Notes: a model not told the origin generated them from the letters alone. A stretch of 64,000 nucleotides of DNA from Porphyrobacter sp. (GCA_016125555.1 WGLN01000002.1:1-64000); one strand, 5' to 3'; positions 19,253-29,224 are shown, counted from the stretch's first letter. Translations and numbers: made by a program.

Positions 19253-19739
19253 GCCCCCCGCCGCCTTGCCGGCTGCCGCTGCCTTCGCGCTGCTGGCCGC
19301 CGCGCCGCTCGCCGCGCGCGACAGTCTCGGGGTCTACGAGGGGTGGGCCGCCTTCCGGGACGATGCGCCGGCGCGCTGCTATGCTATCGCCAAGGCGCAA
19401 GGAGCGCCGCCCGCCCCCGCTTATGCGACCGTCTCCACCTGGCCCGGGCGCAAGGTGCGCGGCGCCGTGCACTTCGTCTTATCGCGGGAGGTGCCAGAGG
19501 GCGCGCGCGTGCGCCTTGCGGTGGGCGGGCAGCGCTTCGATCTTCTCGCCAAGGGCCGCAATGCCTGGGGCAAGGACGCGCGCGCCGATGCGGCCATCGT
19601 GGCCGCGCTGCGGGGCGCCAGCCGCATGAGGGTGTCGGCGCGAAGTGCGAAGGGCGGCGCCTTCACCGATCGCTATGACCTTGGCGGGGCTGCCACGGCA
19701 ATCGACGCAGCGACCGTGGGATGTGCGCAGCGGCGCTGA
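19245..19739 (+). CDS. Secreted protein, weakly IalB-like
   Basis: 164-residue exported protein: signal peptide [18 protein letters not shown], then a compact mostly beta domain. Two Cys residues (in PARCYAI and at the C-terminal ATVGCAQRR) could form a disulphide. The overall pattern recalls the invasion-associated locus B family, but the match is by eye and weak. The ATG overlaps the greB stop (8 bases), and rlmN follows after 41 bases. Its function is unknown. Confidence 0.7.
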   Translation: MPRPPAALPAAAAFALLAAAPLAARDSLGVYEGWAAFRDDAPARCYAIAKAQGAPPAPAYATVSTWPGRKVRGAVHFVLSREVPEGARVRLAVGGQRFDLLAKGRNAWGKDARADAAIVAALRGASRMRVSARSAKGGAFTDRYDLGGAATAIDAATVGCAQRR

Positions 19740-19780
19740 CTGGTCAAACCCGCCGCGCAAGCCTATATGCGCGCGCACCC

Positions 19781-21025
19781 ATGGCCGATACCGCACTCAT
19801 GACCATTCCGGGCCTCGTCGACCCAGTCCCCGCTTCGCGCGACATCACGCCGCGCGCCGATGGCCGCGTCGACCTGATCGGCCTTCCCCGCCCGCGCATC
19901 CGCGAATTGTTCGAGGAAGCCGGGCTCGACGCGCGGCAAGCCAAGCTGCGCGCCAAGCAGGTGTTCCACTGGCTCTATCACCGCGGCGTCACCGATTTCG
20001 CGGCGATGACCGACATCGCCAAGCCGATGCGCCCCTGGCTCGCCGAGCGCTTCGTGATCGGGCGCCCGCAGGTGGTCGAGGCGCAGCATTCGGTCGACGG
20101 CACCCGCAAGTGGCTGCTGCGCACCGCCGACGGGCACGATTTCGAGATGGTGTTCATCCCCGACGAGACGCGCGGGACGCTGTGCGTTTCCTCGCAGGTC
20201 GGCTGCACGCTCAACTGCACCTTCTGTCACACCGGCACGATGAAGCTGGTGAGGAACCTCACCCCCGGCGAGATCGTCGGACAGGTGATGCTCGCGCGCG
20301 ATGCACTCGGCGAATGGCCGCGCGGGACGATGGCGGGGCTCGACGAGGTCGAGGAAGACCGCGGCCACTACACCGCCGACGGACGCCTGCTCACCAACAT
20401 CGTGATGATGGGCATGGGCGAGCCGCTCTACAACTTCGACCACGTGCGCGATGCACTTTGCCTCGTGATGGATGGCGACGGGCTCGCCCTGTCCAAGCGC
20501 CGCATCACGCTTTCGACCAGCGGGGTCGTCCCGATGATGGAGCGCTGCGGCGAGGAGATCGGGGTCAACCTCGCGGTCAGCTTGCACGGCGTACGCAAGG
20601 AAGTGCGCGACGAGCTGGTGCCATTGAACCGCAAATACGGCATCGAGGAACTGCTCCAGGCCTGCGCCGATTATCCGGGCGCCTCCAACGCGCGGCGCAT
20701 CACCTTCGAATACGTGATGATCCGCGACAAGAACGATTCGGACGAGGACGCGCGCGAGCTGGTCCGGCTGCTCAAGCAGTTCAACCTGCCCGCCAAGGTC
20801 AACCTCATCCCCTTCAACCCGTGGCCGGGGACCAGCTATGAGTGCTCGAGCCCCGAGCGCATCCGGCGCTTCTCCGAAATCGTGTTCGAAGGCGGTTTCT
20901 CCGCTCCCGTGCGCACCCCGCGCGGGCGCGACATCGACGCGGCGTGCGGACAATTGAAGACCGCCGCCGAGAAGAAGAGCCGCGCCCAGCGTGACCGCGA
21001 AGCGGCCGCCGCCGCCAACGGCTGA
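19781..21025 (+). CDS. rlmN: Dual-specificity 23S rRNA/tRNA methyltransferase RlmN
   Basis: 414-residue radical-SAM enzyme that methylates C2 of adenosine 2503 in 23S rRNA and A37 in some tRNAs. The radical-SAM cluster ligands are Cys142, Cys146 and Cys149 in [22 protein letters not shown] and [11 protein letters not shown] are further family motifs. A C-terminal Cys (in [10 protein letters not shown]) is the expected methyl-carrying residue of the family. The ATG at 19781 was chosen; an in-frame ATG six codons further (MTIPGLVDP) is also possible. Confidence 0.96.
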   Translation: MADTALMTIPGLVDPVPASRDITPRADGRVDLIGLPRPRIRELFEEAGLDARQAKLRAKQVFHWLYHRGVTDFAAMTDIAKPMRPWLAERFVIGRPQVVEAQHSVDGTRKWLLRTADGHDFEMVFIPDETRGTLCVSSQVGCTLNCTFCHTGTMKLVRNLTPGEIVGQVMLARDALGEWPRGTMAGLDEVEEDRGHYTADGRLLTNIVMMGMGEPLYNFDHVRDALCLVMDGDGLALSKRRITLSTSGVVPMMERCGEEIGVNLAVSLHGVRKEVRDELVPLNRKYGIEELLQACADYPGASNARRITFEYVMIRDKNDSDEDARELVRLLKQFNLPAKVNLIPFNPWPGTSYECSSPERIRRFSEIVFEGGFSAPVRTPRGRDIDAACGQLKTAAEKKSRAQRDREAAAAANG

Positions 21026-21127
21026 CCGCGCACTTCGCCCGCCCCGTCCGGCCCTTCCCCGGTTCGCCCACCTAGGTTACCCGCACGCCGGAACATCGAC
21101 CCCTCCTTTCCCGTCATCCCAGCATCA

Positions 21128-21146
21128 GCCCCGCGCGGAGCGGGGC
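21128..21146. repeat. Intergenic GC-rich hairpin
   Basis: Perfect seven-base inverted repeat GCCCCGC/GCGGGGC with loop GCGGA, preceded by CCGTCATCCCAGC. It resembles one arm of the REP-like element between sucB and lpd (50147-50231). It lies 31 bases upstream of the next gene. Confidence 0.5.
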
Positions 21147-21176
21147 CTTGCTGCAACCACAAGGAGGAGGCACGAC

Positions 21177-21704
21177 ATGGCGCGCATACCCGTTGAGAAG
21201 AAATCCAATAACAACTGGATCTGGCTGCTGCTGATCCTGTTGGTGGTCGCCCTGCTGATCTGGTGGCTGGTCGAGGCCAACGACGATGACGACGTGGTGG
21301 CCGACACCCCCGTGGTCGCCACCCAGACCGAGCCGATGGGCGCCGAAACGATCGGCGCGATGACCATCGCGGCGATCCTCGCCAACCCCACGCAATATTA
21401 CGGGCAGGATGGCTTCACGGGCATGGTCGAGGTTGCCGGACCGCTCACCGACCGCGGCTTCTGGATCACCGACGACGCCGGCAACCGGATGCTCGCGATC
21501 ATCATCGACCAGCCGCGCGAACAGCCGATCGACATCAACCCGGGCCAGACGCTGCGCATCACCGGCGGCACGGTGCGCAACCCCTCGGATGTCGCGAACC
21601 TGCCGGGCGACGCGCTCGACGCCGACACAAAGGCGGCGATGCAGGGCCAGCAGGCGGTGCTGGTCGTGAACGAGGCCAACATCGACATCGCCCAGCCCGC
21701 CTGA
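21177..21704 (+). CDS. Membrane-anchored protein of unknown function
   Basis: 175-residue protein with one strong transmembrane helix near the N-terminus (WIWLLLILLVVALLIWWLV) after a short basic start, so probably an N-in, periplasmic-domain protein. The soluble part (about 45-175) is a small predicted beta domain containing GFWITDDAGNRMLAIIID and LRITGGTVRN, which resembles OB-fold/YgiW-like surface domains, a weak guess. An excellent ribosome-binding site (AAGGAGGAGG) precedes the ATG. The next gene, a PRC-barrel protein, follows by 25 bases and is probably co-transcribed. Confidence 0.75.
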   Translation: MARIPVEKKSNNNWIWLLLILLVVALLIWWLVEANDDDDVVADTPVVATQTEPMGAETIGAMTIAAILANPTQYYGQDGFTGMVEVAGPLTDRGFWITDDAGNRMLAIIIDQPREQPIDINPGQTLRITGGTVRNPSDVANLPGDALDADTKAAMQGQQAVLVVNEANIDIAQPA

Positions 21705-21729
21705 TCGGGCCGAAAGGAGACACGGAAAA

Positions 21730-22083
21730 ATGACCCACCACGACACTCATCACGACGCGGACATGCCGACCGACAACTATGTCGATCTTTCCGACCTCGA
21801 CGACTACAAGCTCGAGCACAAGAGCCAGGACCTGAGGGGCCATGCGCTCTACAGCCGCGACGGAACCCGGCTAGGGACGGTGCGGCGCATGCTGGTCGAT
21901 CCCGAACGCGATCATGTCGCCGCGCTGGTGCTCGACGACGGGCGCGGCGTCCCGGTGGAAGACATCGAGATCCGCGACGGGGACGCCTATATCGACCCGA
22001 TCGAGGAGCGGCGCTTCTTCAAGCCTCCCGAACGGCGTCACAATGTCGAACGCGGACCGGTGCGGCTGCGTCGCCGCACCTGA
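21730..22083 (+). CDS. PRC-barrel domain protein
   Basis: 117-residue soluble protein. After a His/Asp-rich N-terminus (MTHHDTHHDADMPTDNY) comes a PRC-barrel-like segment, LRGHALYSRDGTRLGTVRRM...VAALVLDDGRGVPVEDIEI, and a basic tail. PRC-barrel proteins take part in RNA processing and membrane or stress processes; many small bacterial ones are uncharacterised. Neighbouring position to the membrane-anchored protein upstream suggests a shared envelope role; this is inference. Confidence 0.75.
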   Translation: MTHHDTHHDADMPTDNYVDLSDLDDYKLEHKSQDLRGHALYSRDGTRLGTVRRMLVDPERDHVAALVLDDGRGVPVEDIEIRDGDAYIDPIEERRFFKPPERRHNVERGPVRLRRRT

Positions 22084-22182
22084 GCGCGCCGCCCCTCATT
22101 GACGCGCCTCCGCCGCGGGCCTAGCCATCCGGCAAGCCTGCGGCGGAGGTGTTCTCGTGCCCCCTTCAACGATTTTGCGCGC

Positions 22183-22782
22183 ATGAGCGCGAGCCGCGAC
22201 CCGGCCACCATCGCCTTCTACGAAGCGCGCGCGCCGCACTGGGTGTTCCATTCGAGCGAGGCGCATAGCCACCAGCTTGACACTTTTCTGGATCGCCTTC
22301 CCCAAGGCGCAAGGGTCCTCGAACTGGGCTGCGGCGGCGGGCGCGACGCGGCGCAGATCCGCGCGCGCGGCTTCCTCGTCGAAGCGACCGATGCCACCCC
22401 CGCAATTGTTGACCGCGCCAATGCCGCCTTCGACCTCGGCGCAAGGGTCATGGCCTTCGACGAACTTGATGCCGAAGCCGAATATGCCGGGGTCTGGGCC
22501 CATGCCAGCCTGCTGCACTGCCCCCGCGCCGCCCTGCCTGATGTGCTTGCACGCATCGCCCGCGCGCTCTTGCCCGGCGGGTGGCACTTCGCCAGCTTCA
22601 AGCTCGGAGACGCAGAGGGGCGGGACCTGCTCGGAAGGCTGCACAATTTTCCCTCGGCTGACTGGCTGATCGCCGCCTATCGCGAAGCGGGATTCTCCAT
22701 CGCCGCGCAGGAGACCTATGCCGGCAAGGCAAGCGATGGCACCCAGCGCGACTGGATCGACCTCACCGTGAGAAAAGCATGA
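22183..22782 (+). CDS. Class I SAM-dependent methyltransferase
   Basis: 199-residue methyltransferase with the SAM-binding motif I VLELGCGGGRDAAQI, acidic motif II (ATDAT), and a LLHCPRAALPDVLARI region typical of UbiE/TehB-like small-molecule methylases. The start is the ATG at 22183; an upstream extension lacks similarity. The stop overlaps the next start by 4 bases (ATGA), indicating translational coupling with the MOSC protein. The substrate is unknown. Confidence 0.85.
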   Translation: MSASRDPATIAFYEARAPHWVFHSSEAHSHQLDTFLDRLPQGARVLELGCGGGRDAAQIRARGFLVEATDATPAIVDRANAAFDLGARVMAFDELDAEAEYAGVWAHASLLHCPRAALPDVLARIARALLPGGWHFASFKLGDAEGRDLLGRLHNFPSADWLIAAYREAGFSIAAQETYAGKASDGTQRDWIDLTVRKA

Positions 22783-23420
22783 GCACCTGGACCATCGAGG
22801 CGGTCTGCACCGGCACCGCCCGCCCCTTCAACGGCGCGGAGACCAGCGCGATCATGAAGCGCCCGCGCGAAGGGGTCGTGCAGGTGCTCGAAGACGGCCT
22901 CGCGCCCGACGAGCAGGCCGACCGCCGGGTGCACGGCGGGCCGGAAATGGCGCTGCACCTCTACCCGCTCGATCACCATGCGTTCTGGCGCGAGACGCTC
23001 GGCGATCACCCCTTGCTCGCCGAACCGGGCGCCTTCGGCTCGAACCTCGCGGTGGCGGGCATCGGCGAGGCCATGGTCCGGATCGGCGACCGCTTCCGAT
23101 GCGGAAGCGCGCTCATCGAAATCAGCCAGCCGCGCCAGCCGTGCTGGAAGATCGAGCATCGCTTCGGCGCCACCGGCATGGTCGCGGCCATCGTCCACAC
23201 CGGGCGCTGCGGCTGGTATTTCCGCGTTATCGAACCGGGCGAAGTGAGCGCAGGCGACCGGCTCGAGCGTGTCGCCGCGGGCGATCCCGAGTGGACCGTC
23301 GCACAGGTCTTTTCGCTCCTTTTCGGCAAGGGGGCCGACAAGAATGCCCTCCGCGCGCTTGCTGCCCTTCCGGCGCTCGCCCCCAAACTGCGCGCCAAGG
23401 CCGCTGAAAAGGCGGGCTGA
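22779..23420 (+). CDS. MOSC domain protein (YiiM-like)
   Basis: 213-residue MOSC-domain protein. Visible features include GPEMALHLYPLDHHAFW (start of the MOSC core), GSNLAV and the cysteine site SQPRQPCWKIEHRF, the Cys that binds molybdenum cofactor or sulfur in this family. YiiM-type proteins use Moco to reduce N-hydroxylated compounds; that role here is by homology only. It overlaps the preceding methyltransferase by 4 bases. A molybdopterin oxidoreductase lies about 2.2 kb downstream on the same strand. Confidence 0.88.
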   Translation: MSTWTIEAVCTGTARPFNGAETSAIMKRPREGVVQVLEDGLAPDEQADRRVHGGPEMALHLYPLDHHAFWRETLGDHPLLAEPGAFGSNLAVAGIGEAMVRIGDRFRCGSALIEISQPRQPCWKIEHRFGATGMVAAIVHTGRCGWYFRVIEPGEVSAGDRLERVAAGDPEWTVAQVFSLLFGKGADKNALRALAALPALAPKLRAKAAEKAG

Positions 23421-23553
23421 ATCGCCTCGCCGCGCCCTTGGGGCAACTCGCCCGAGCCTGCTGTTTCCTGATCAAGTCGTTCATCCTGCATTCCAGTTAT
23501 ATGAACAAAAAGGGGCGTGCTCCATCGGGGAGCCGCCACAAGGGAAACGAGAT

Positions 23554-24036
23554 ATGAAACACCTGACCCTCCTCGCCGCCGCCGGGTCGCTTGCGGCCCT
23601 CGCGGCTCCCGCCCAGGCCGCCGAACTGGCACCTGCGACCGCTCCGGTCGTCGCCGGCTTCGACGTCGACGCGCTTTCGTGGGATCACCGCGGCCACGAC
23701 CGGTGGGATGACCGCCACGATCGCCATGACCGCTATGACCGGCGCTGGCGCGGACGCGACCGCGACGACCGCTGGGACGATCGTTATGACCGCCGCGACT
23801 GGCGCGACGCCCGCCGCATCCGCGAACGCGACCGCATCTGGCGGGGCCGCGACGGGCGCTATTACTGCAAGCGCGACAACGGCACGACCGGTCTCGTGAT
23901 CGGTGCTGGTGTCGGCGCCCTGATCGGCCGCGAGATCGACCGCCGCGGCGACCGCACGCTCGGCACGATCCTCGGTGCAGTCGGCGGGGGCCTGCTGGGC
24001 CGCGAGATCGACCGCGGCGACGTGCGCTGCCGCTGA
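23554..24036 (+). CDS. Secreted Arg/Asp-rich protein with glycine-zipper 2TM domain
   Basis: 160-residue exported protein with a signal peptide (LTLLAAAGSLAALAAPAQAAE). The middle (about 50-105) is an extremely charged repeat-like stretch of D, R, H, W and Y (units such as DDRWDDRYDRRD and DRHDRHDRYDRR). The C-terminus is a glycine-zipper segment (GLVIGAGVGALIGREIDRRG then GTILGAVGGGLLGREID) typical of 2TM Gly-zipper outer-membrane-associated proteins. The start is the ATG at 23554. It may contribute to envelope stress; its function is unknown. Two similarly charged secreted proteins occur at 54.4-56.0 kb. Confidence 0.78.
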   Translation: MKHLTLLAAAGSLAALAAPAQAAELAPATAPVVAGFDVDALSWDHRGHDRWDDRHDRHDRYDRRWRGRDRDDRWDDRYDRRDWRDARRIRERDRIWRGRDGRYYCKRDNGTTGLVIGAGVGALIGREIDRRGDRTLGTILGAVGGGLLGREIDRGDVRCR

Positions 24037-24128
24037 CGGGCGCGGGGCCCAAGATCCCATCGCCGATTGAAGCAGGGCGCCAGCGCTGGTAGCCACGGGG
24101 CCATGCCCCGCCGCGCTCCACTTCCCGC

Positions 24129-24905
24129 ATGACCCGCCCCGCCGTTCTCGTGACCGGCGGGGCGACCCGCATCGGCGGGGCGATCACCCGCGCTTTCGCG
24201 GCGGCCGGGTGGCACGTGGTGATCCACTATCGCTCGTCCGCCGCCGAGGCCGACGCGCTTGCCGCCACCCTGCCCTCGGCCGAGACGGTCGGCTTCGACC
24301 TTCTGGATGACGAGGCCGCACTCGAGGCGATCCGCCGCCTCGCGAACCGGCTCGCCGATTGGCGCTGCCTCGTCAATTCGGCGTCGGTTTTCCACTACGA
24401 CGCTGTAACCGCGCTCGACCCGGCGACGTATGCAGAGGCGATGCAGGTCAACGCCCTCGCCCCGGCCCGGATGTCGCAGGCCTTTCTCGCCCATGCGGCA
24501 AGCGCGGGGGTGCGCGCGGTGATCCAGATCACCGACATGAAGATCGCCAACACCAATCCCGATTTCTTCAGCTACACCATGTCGAAGCACGCGCTGGCGA
24601 GCACCATCGGGATGCTCGCCAAGGGTGCGCGTTCGCCGAAGGATCGGGTCTACGGCATCGCGCCGGGCGCGATTCTCGCCAGCCACGACCAGAGCGAGGA
24701 CGAAACCGAGCTGTCGCACCGGATGAACCTGCTCGGCCGCAAGACCGGGGCGGACGAGGTCGCCGGTGCCACGCTGTTCCTTGCCGGCGGCACGCTGCGA
24801 AGCGGCGAGACCCTGTTCGTCGACAGCGGCCAGCACCTTCTCGATCAGCCGCGCGATGTCATCTGGCTCGCGCGTGAACTTGCCGCAGCGGAGCGCAATG
24901 CATGA
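24129..24905 (+). CDS. SDR family oxidoreductase, pteridine-reductase-like
   Basis: 258-residue short-chain dehydrogenase. The cofactor motif reads TGGATRIGGAI (the TGxxxRIG variant typical of pteridine and dihydromonapterin reductases), with NSASVF in place of NNAG and the catalytic YTMSKHAL (Tyr and Lys). A plausible role is reduction of dihydrobiopterin/dihydromonapterin, consistent with a nearby folate- or Moco-related context, but the substrate is inferred. Its stop overlaps the cytochrome b start by 4 bases, so these are translationally coupled. Confidence 0.85.
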   Translation: MTRPAVLVTGGATRIGGAITRAFAAAGWHVVIHYRSSAAEADALAATLPSAETVGFDLLDDEAALEAIRRLANRLADWRCLVNSASVFHYDAVTALDPATYAEAMQVNALAPARMSQAFLAHAASAGVRAVIQITDMKIANTNPDFFSYTMSKHALASTIGMLAKGARSPKDRVYGIAPGAILASHDQSEDETELSHRMNLLGRKTGADEVAGATLFLAGGTLRSGETLFVDSGQHLLDQPRDVIWLARELAAAERNA

Positions 24906-25618
24906 CCAAGCACGCCCTATCGACCCGCCTGTGGCACTGGGTGAATGCCGCGGCGATCATCGTACTGTTCATGAGCGGGCTCAACATCTCGAACGCCCAC
25001 CGCCATCTCTACTGGGGCCGCTACGGCTTCGATCCGGCCACGGCGTGGCTCGACGTGATCCGCTTCCCCGGCTGGGCGACGATCCCGCAGCATTATGACC
25101 TCGCCGGGGCGCGCGACTGGCACATCCTCGCGGCCTGGCCCTTTGCGGTGGGCCTGCTATTCATCTGGGTGGCGATGCTGGTCAACGGCCACTTCCGGCG
25201 CGACCTCACCACGTCCCCGCGCGACTGGACGCCCGGCGCGGTGCTTGCCTCGCTGCGCGCGCATTCGCCCGGCACCGCCGAGGGTTCCGCAGGCCACCGT
25301 TACAATCCGGTTCAGCGCATCCTCTACGGCATGGTGTTCGGCGTGCTGCTGCCGATGATGGTGCTCACGGGACTGTCGATCAGCCCCGGCTTCGAGCCCG
25401 CCGCGCCGTGGCTCGTCGAACTGCTCGGCGGACGGCAAAGCGCGCGCTCGCTGCACTTTCTCGCCGCCTGGGGCATCTTCGCCTTCTTCCTCATCCACAT
25501 CGTGCTGGCGCTCGCCGACTGGCGGCTGATCCTCGAGATGTTCACCGGCGGCAGGCGGGAAGGCCCCGCTGTCGCCCCGCCGCCACCCGCAGTCGAGGGA
25601 GTTCCCCAGAATGGCTGA
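24902..25618 (+). CDS. Membrane cytochrome b (cytochrome b561 / Ni-Fe hydrogenase type)
   Basis: 238-residue inner-membrane di-haem cytochrome b domain. Four to five hydrophobic helices carry candidate haem ligands, including His in STRLWHWVNAAAIIVLFMSG and IFAFFLIHIVLALADW. Its stop lies inside the next gene (8-base overlap with the Mo enzyme), so the two are translationally coupled. The pair looks like a membrane electron-transfer module: the b-type cytochrome passes electrons between quinol and the exported molybdoenzyme. Confidence 0.87.
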   Translation: MTKHALSTRLWHWVNAAAIIVLFMSGLNISNAHRHLYWGRYGFDPATAWLDVIRFPGWATIPQHYDLAGARDWHILAAWPFAVGLLFIWVAMLVNGHFRRDLTTSPRDWTPGAVLASLRAHSPGTAEGSAGHRYNPVQRILYGMVFGVLLPMMVLTGLSISPGFEPAAPWLVELLGGRQSARSLHFLAAWGIFAFFLIHIVLALADWRLILEMFTGGRREGPAVAPPPPAVEGVPQNG

Positions 25619-26360
25619 GATCCGCCGACGTTCGCTGCTCGCAGGCATGGCCGCGCTCGGCGCGGGTGCCTGTGCGAAGATTCCCGGCGGCAAGGACGGG
25701 CAGGACCTGTTCGACGCCGCCGAGGGCGGCCACCGCGCGCTCCAGCGGGCGCTGGCCGGAAAGCAGGGGCTCGCCCCCGAATATGCGCCCGAGGACCGCT
25801 CGCCGACCTTCCGCGGCAATGGCTCGCTGACGGTCGACAGCGATTTCTACCGCCAGCAGCTGGCCAGCGGCTTTCCCGAATGGAGGCTGACCGTCGGGGG
25901 GCTGGTCGACAAGCCGCTCGCGCTTTCGCTCGACGCAATCCGCGCCCTGCCGCAGCGCACCCAGATCACCCGCCACGACTGCGTGGAGGGGTGGAGCGCG
26001 ATCGGCGAGTGGACCGGCCCGCAGCTCGGCACGATCCTTGAGGCGGCCGGGGTGCGCGAGCAGGCGAACTTCATCGTGTTCCGCTGCGCCGACACCCTCT
26101 ATGGCAGCCCCTATTACGAGAGCATCGACATGATCGAGGCGTGGCATCCGCAAACGATCATCGCCCATGCGCTGAACGGCGAACCCCTGCCCGAGAAGAA
26201 CGGCGCCCCCTTGCGCGCCCGGATCGAGCGGCAATTGGGATACAAGCAGGCCAAGTATCTCACCGGGATCGAGGCCGTCGCGAGCCTCGAGGGCATCGGC
26301 AAGGGCAATGGCGGGTTCTGGGAGGACCACTCGGGATATCAATGGTATGCCGGGATTTGA
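25611..26360 (+). CDS. Exported molybdopterin oxidoreductase (sulfite-oxidase/MsrP fold)
   Basis: 249-residue molybdopterin enzyme of the sulfite-oxidase family. The N-terminus has a twin-arginine-like signal (IRRRSLLAGMAALGAG) with a possible lipobox ending at Cys21. The Mo-ligating Cys124 lies in TRHDCVEGWSAIGEWTG, the hallmark motif of the family. The gene overlaps the cytochrome b gene by 8 bases. In E. coli the analogous MsrP/MsrQ pair repairs oxidised periplasmic methionine; here the partner is a b561-type cytochrome rather than a YedZ/MsrQ protein, so the substrate could differ. Confidence 0.88.
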   Translation: MAEIRRRSLLAGMAALGAGACAKIPGGKDGQDLFDAAEGGHRALQRALAGKQGLAPEYAPEDRSPTFRGNGSLTVDSDFYRQQLASGFPEWRLTVGGLVDKPLALSLDAIRALPQRTQITRHDCVEGWSAIGEWTGPQLGTILEAAGVREQANFIVFRCADTLYGSPYYESIDMIEAWHPQTIIAHALNGEPLPEKNGAPLRARIERQLGYKQAKYLTGIEAVASLEGIGKGNGGFWEDHSGYQWYAGI

Positions 26361-26553
26361 CGCGCGCGCCTGAGCCGCCCCTTCTCGCGTCCGCTGGCAG
26401 GCTCGCGGTTCGCCTGAGGAAAGCAACGGCCCGGCGGCAATCCCCGTGTCAACCGCGCCGGGCTCTGCCATCGAGGCCGCGCGCTTGCGCGACCTCTTGC
26501 CGATCCGCCGACAGCGGATAATCTTCGCACGACAAAACCAAGAAAGGCGCCTC

Positions 26554-27777
26554 ATGAGCAAAGCCTTCCTCGACCGCTTTCTCTCGCGCTCCGTTCGGCA
26601 GGGGCGCCTCGGCGTCGTCTTCGCGGACGGCAGCGCGAGCACCTACGGCACCGCCACTCCCGGCTTTCCCGAAATCGTGCTGCGCTTCACCGACGAGCGG
26701 GTGCCGCGCGACATCGTGATGGACCCGCGGCTGGGCGCCGCAGAGGCCTATATCGAAGGGCGCCTGCTGATCGAGGAAGGCGACGTGATGGGGCTGGTGA
26801 GCCTGCTGCGCGCCAACAACCCGTGGGACAAGGGCGGCGACATCGGCAAGCCGAACCCGCTCAAGCGGCTGCTCAACCGCGCCGCCTTCGCCGCCGAACA
26901 GATCAACAACCGCGTCGGCGCCAAGCAGAACGTCGCGCACCACTACGACATTGGCAACGATCTCTACGCGCTGATGCTCGATGCGGAGCATTGGCAGTAT
27001 TCCTGCGCCTACTGGCCGCGCGACGACATGACGCTGGGCGAGGCGCAGGGCGCCAAGCTCGCACATATCGCGAAGAAGCTGGCGCTGCGTGCGGGCGACA
27101 GCGTGCTGGACATCGGCTGCGGCTGGGGCGGGATGGCGATCCATCTGGCAAAGCACCATGACGTGCGCGTCATCGGCGTCACCCTGTCGGAGGAACAGGC
27201 CGCGCTCGCGCGCGAGCGGGTCGAAGCTGCCGGGGTCGCCGACCGGGTCGAGATCCGCCTCCAGGACTACCGCGACACCGCCACGACGGGCGAACGCTTC
27301 GACAGGATCGTTTCGGTCGGCATGTTCGAGCATGTGGGGCGCGCGCAGTTCGAAACCTTCTTCGAAGCCTGTGCCAACCTGCTTACCGACGAGGGGGTGA
27401 TGCTGCTCCACACCATCGGGCGCATGGGCCCGCCGGGCACCACCGATGCGTTTACCCGCAAGTACATCTTCCCCGGCGGCTACATCCCCGCGCTCTCCGA
27501 GACGGTGGCGGCTTCCGAGAAGTTCCGCCTGATCGCCGCCGACGTCGAGACGCTGCGGCTCCATTATGCGAAGACCATCCGCCAGTGGTACGCCAACTGC
27601 ATGGCGAACCGCGAGAAGATCATCGCGCTCTACGACGAGCGGTTCTTCCGGATGTGGACCTTCTACCTCGCCGGCGCGGCGACGGTGTTCGAGCACGGCA
27701 GCATGTGCAATTACCAGATCCAGTACGTGCGCAGCCGCCACGCCTTGCCGATCACGCGCGATTACCTGCTGGACTAG
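26554..27777 (+). CDS. Cyclopropane-fatty-acyl-phospholipid synthase family protein
   Basis: 407-residue enzyme of the CFA synthase family, which methylenates cis double bonds of membrane phospholipid acyl chains using SAM. The SAM-binding motif is VLDIGCGWGGMAIHLAKHH; AHHYDIGNDLYALML and QYSCAYWP are typical of the family, as is SVGMFEHVG. The start is the ATG at 26554. It is a single gene between the Mo enzyme and argG. Cyclopropane lipids usually protect against acid and stationary-phase stress. Confidence 0.93.
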   Translation: MSKAFLDRFLSRSVRQGRLGVVFADGSASTYGTATPGFPEIVLRFTDERVPRDIVMDPRLGAAEAYIEGRLLIEEGDVMGLVSLLRANNPWDKGGDIGKPNPLKRLLNRAAFAAEQINNRVGAKQNVAHHYDIGNDLYALMLDAEHWQYSCAYWPRDDMTLGEAQGAKLAHIAKKLALRAGDSVLDIGCGWGGMAIHLAKHHDVRVIGVTLSEEQAALARERVEAAGVADRVEIRLQDYRDTATTGERFDRIVSVGMFEHVGRAQFETFFEACANLLTDEGVMLLHTIGRMGPPGTTDAFTRKYIFPGGYIPALSETVAASEKFRLIAADVETLRLHYAKTIRQWYANCMANREKIIALYDERFFRMWTFYLAGAATVFEHGSMCNYQIQYVRSRHALPITRDYLLD

Positions 27778-27857
27778 CGATGCGGATTGCCTCGCGCGGG
27801 CGGCGCTGATACGGGCGCGCAGTTTTCCGCCCGCCTCTTCTGCAAGGAATCCCGCCC

Positions 27858-29078
27858 ATGGCCCAGCCCCAGAAAGTCGTCCTCGCCTATTCGGGCGGGC
27901 TCGATACCAGCGTCATCGCCAAGTGGCTGAGCGTGGAGCGCGGGCTCGAGGTGGTGACCTTCACCGCCGATCTGGGACAGGGCGAGGAGATCGAGCCGGC
28001 GCGCGCCAAGGCCCGGGCGATGGGGATCCCCGACCACCACATCTTCATCGAGGACCTGCGCGAGGAATTCGTGCGCGATTTCGTCTTCCCGATGATGCGC
28101 GCCAATGCCCGCTACGAGGGCGACTACCTGCTCGGCACCTCGATCGCCCGGCCGCTGATCTCCAAGCGCCTCGTCGAGATCGCCCACGAGACCGGTGCCG
28201 ATTTCATCGCCCACGGCGCGACCGGCAAGGGCAACGACCAGGTGCGTTTCGAGCTGTCGGCCTATGCGCTCGACCCGGACATCAAGGTGATCGCCCCGTG
28301 GCGCGAGTGGGACCTGACCAGCCGCACCGCGCTGATCGCCTGGGCTGAGAAACACCAGATCCAGGTGCCCAAGGACAAGCGCGGCGAGAGCCCCTTCTCG
28401 ACCGACGCGAACCTCCTGCACACCTCGTCCGAAGGCAAGGTGCTCGAGGACCCGTGGGAGGAGACCCCGGACTACGTCTATTCGCGCACGGTCAATCCCG
28501 AGGACGCGCCCGACACGCCCGAATACATCACCATCGACTTCGAGAAGGGCGACGGCGTCGCGCTCAACGGCGCGGCGATGAGCCCCGCCACGCTGCTCGC
28601 CGCATTGAACGATCTGGGCCGCAGGCACGGCATCGGCCGGCTCGACCTCGTCGAGAATCGCTTCGTCGGCATGAAGAGCCGCGGGATGTACGAAACGCCG
28701 GGCGGCGAGATCTACGCGCGCGCCCACCGCGGGATCGAGCAGATCACGCTCGACCGCGGCGCGGCACACCTCAAGGACGAGCTCATGCCGCGCTATGCCG
28801 AACTCATCTACAACGGCTTCTGGTTCAGCCCCGAACGCGAGATGCTGCAGGCGGCGATCGATCACAGCCAGGACAAGGTCACCGGCACGGTGCGCCTCAA
28901 GCTCTACAAGGGGCTGGCGAGCGTGGTCGGTCGCAAGTCGCCCCACTCGCTCTATTCCGAGGCGCACGTCACCTTCGAGGACGACGCGGGCGCCTATGAC
29001 CAGAAGGATGCGGAAGGCTTCATCAAGCTGAACGGGCTGCGGCTGCGGCTGCTCGCGCGGCGCAGCCGCGACGTCTGA
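27858..29078 (+). CDS. argG: Argininosuccinate synthase
   Basis: 406-residue enzyme joining citrulline and aspartate with ATP, in arginine biosynthesis. The PP-loop motif [11 protein letters not shown] lies at residues about 10-20; further marks include [29 protein letters not shown] and [15 protein letters not shown]. The length is usual for the bacterial short form. It is followed by a 0.9-kb gene-free stretch that looks like a structured RNA. Confidence 0.97.
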   Translation: MAQPQKVVLAYSGGLDTSVIAKWLSVERGLEVVTFTADLGQGEEIEPARAKARAMGIPDHHIFIEDLREEFVRDFVFPMMRANARYEGDYLLGTSIARPLISKRLVEIAHETGADFIAHGATGKGNDQVRFELSAYALDPDIKVIAPWREWDLTSRTALIAWAEKHQIQVPKDKRGESPFSTDANLLHTSSEGKVLEDPWEETPDYVYSRTVNPEDAPDTPEYITIDFEKGDGVALNGAAMSPATLLAALNDLGRRHGIGRLDLVENRFVGMKSRGMYETPGGEIYARAHRGIEQITLDRGAAHLKDELMPRYAELIYNGFWFSPEREMLQAAIDHSQDKVTGTVRLKLYKGLASVVGRKSPHSLYSEAHVTFEDDAGAYDQKDAEGFIKLNGLRLRLLARRSRDV

Positions 29079-29224
29079 CGCCGGCCGCGCGCGAGTCGCA
29101 CGGCCTCGCGCAGCATTTGCCGAAGCGCCAAGATGACGGTTTCGGGACGGTTTCGTTCCACCCGACCCGCGCGGTCTTTAACAAATGCGATGAAGCGTTG
29201 ACTTATCCACTCTCGTCCACAAGC

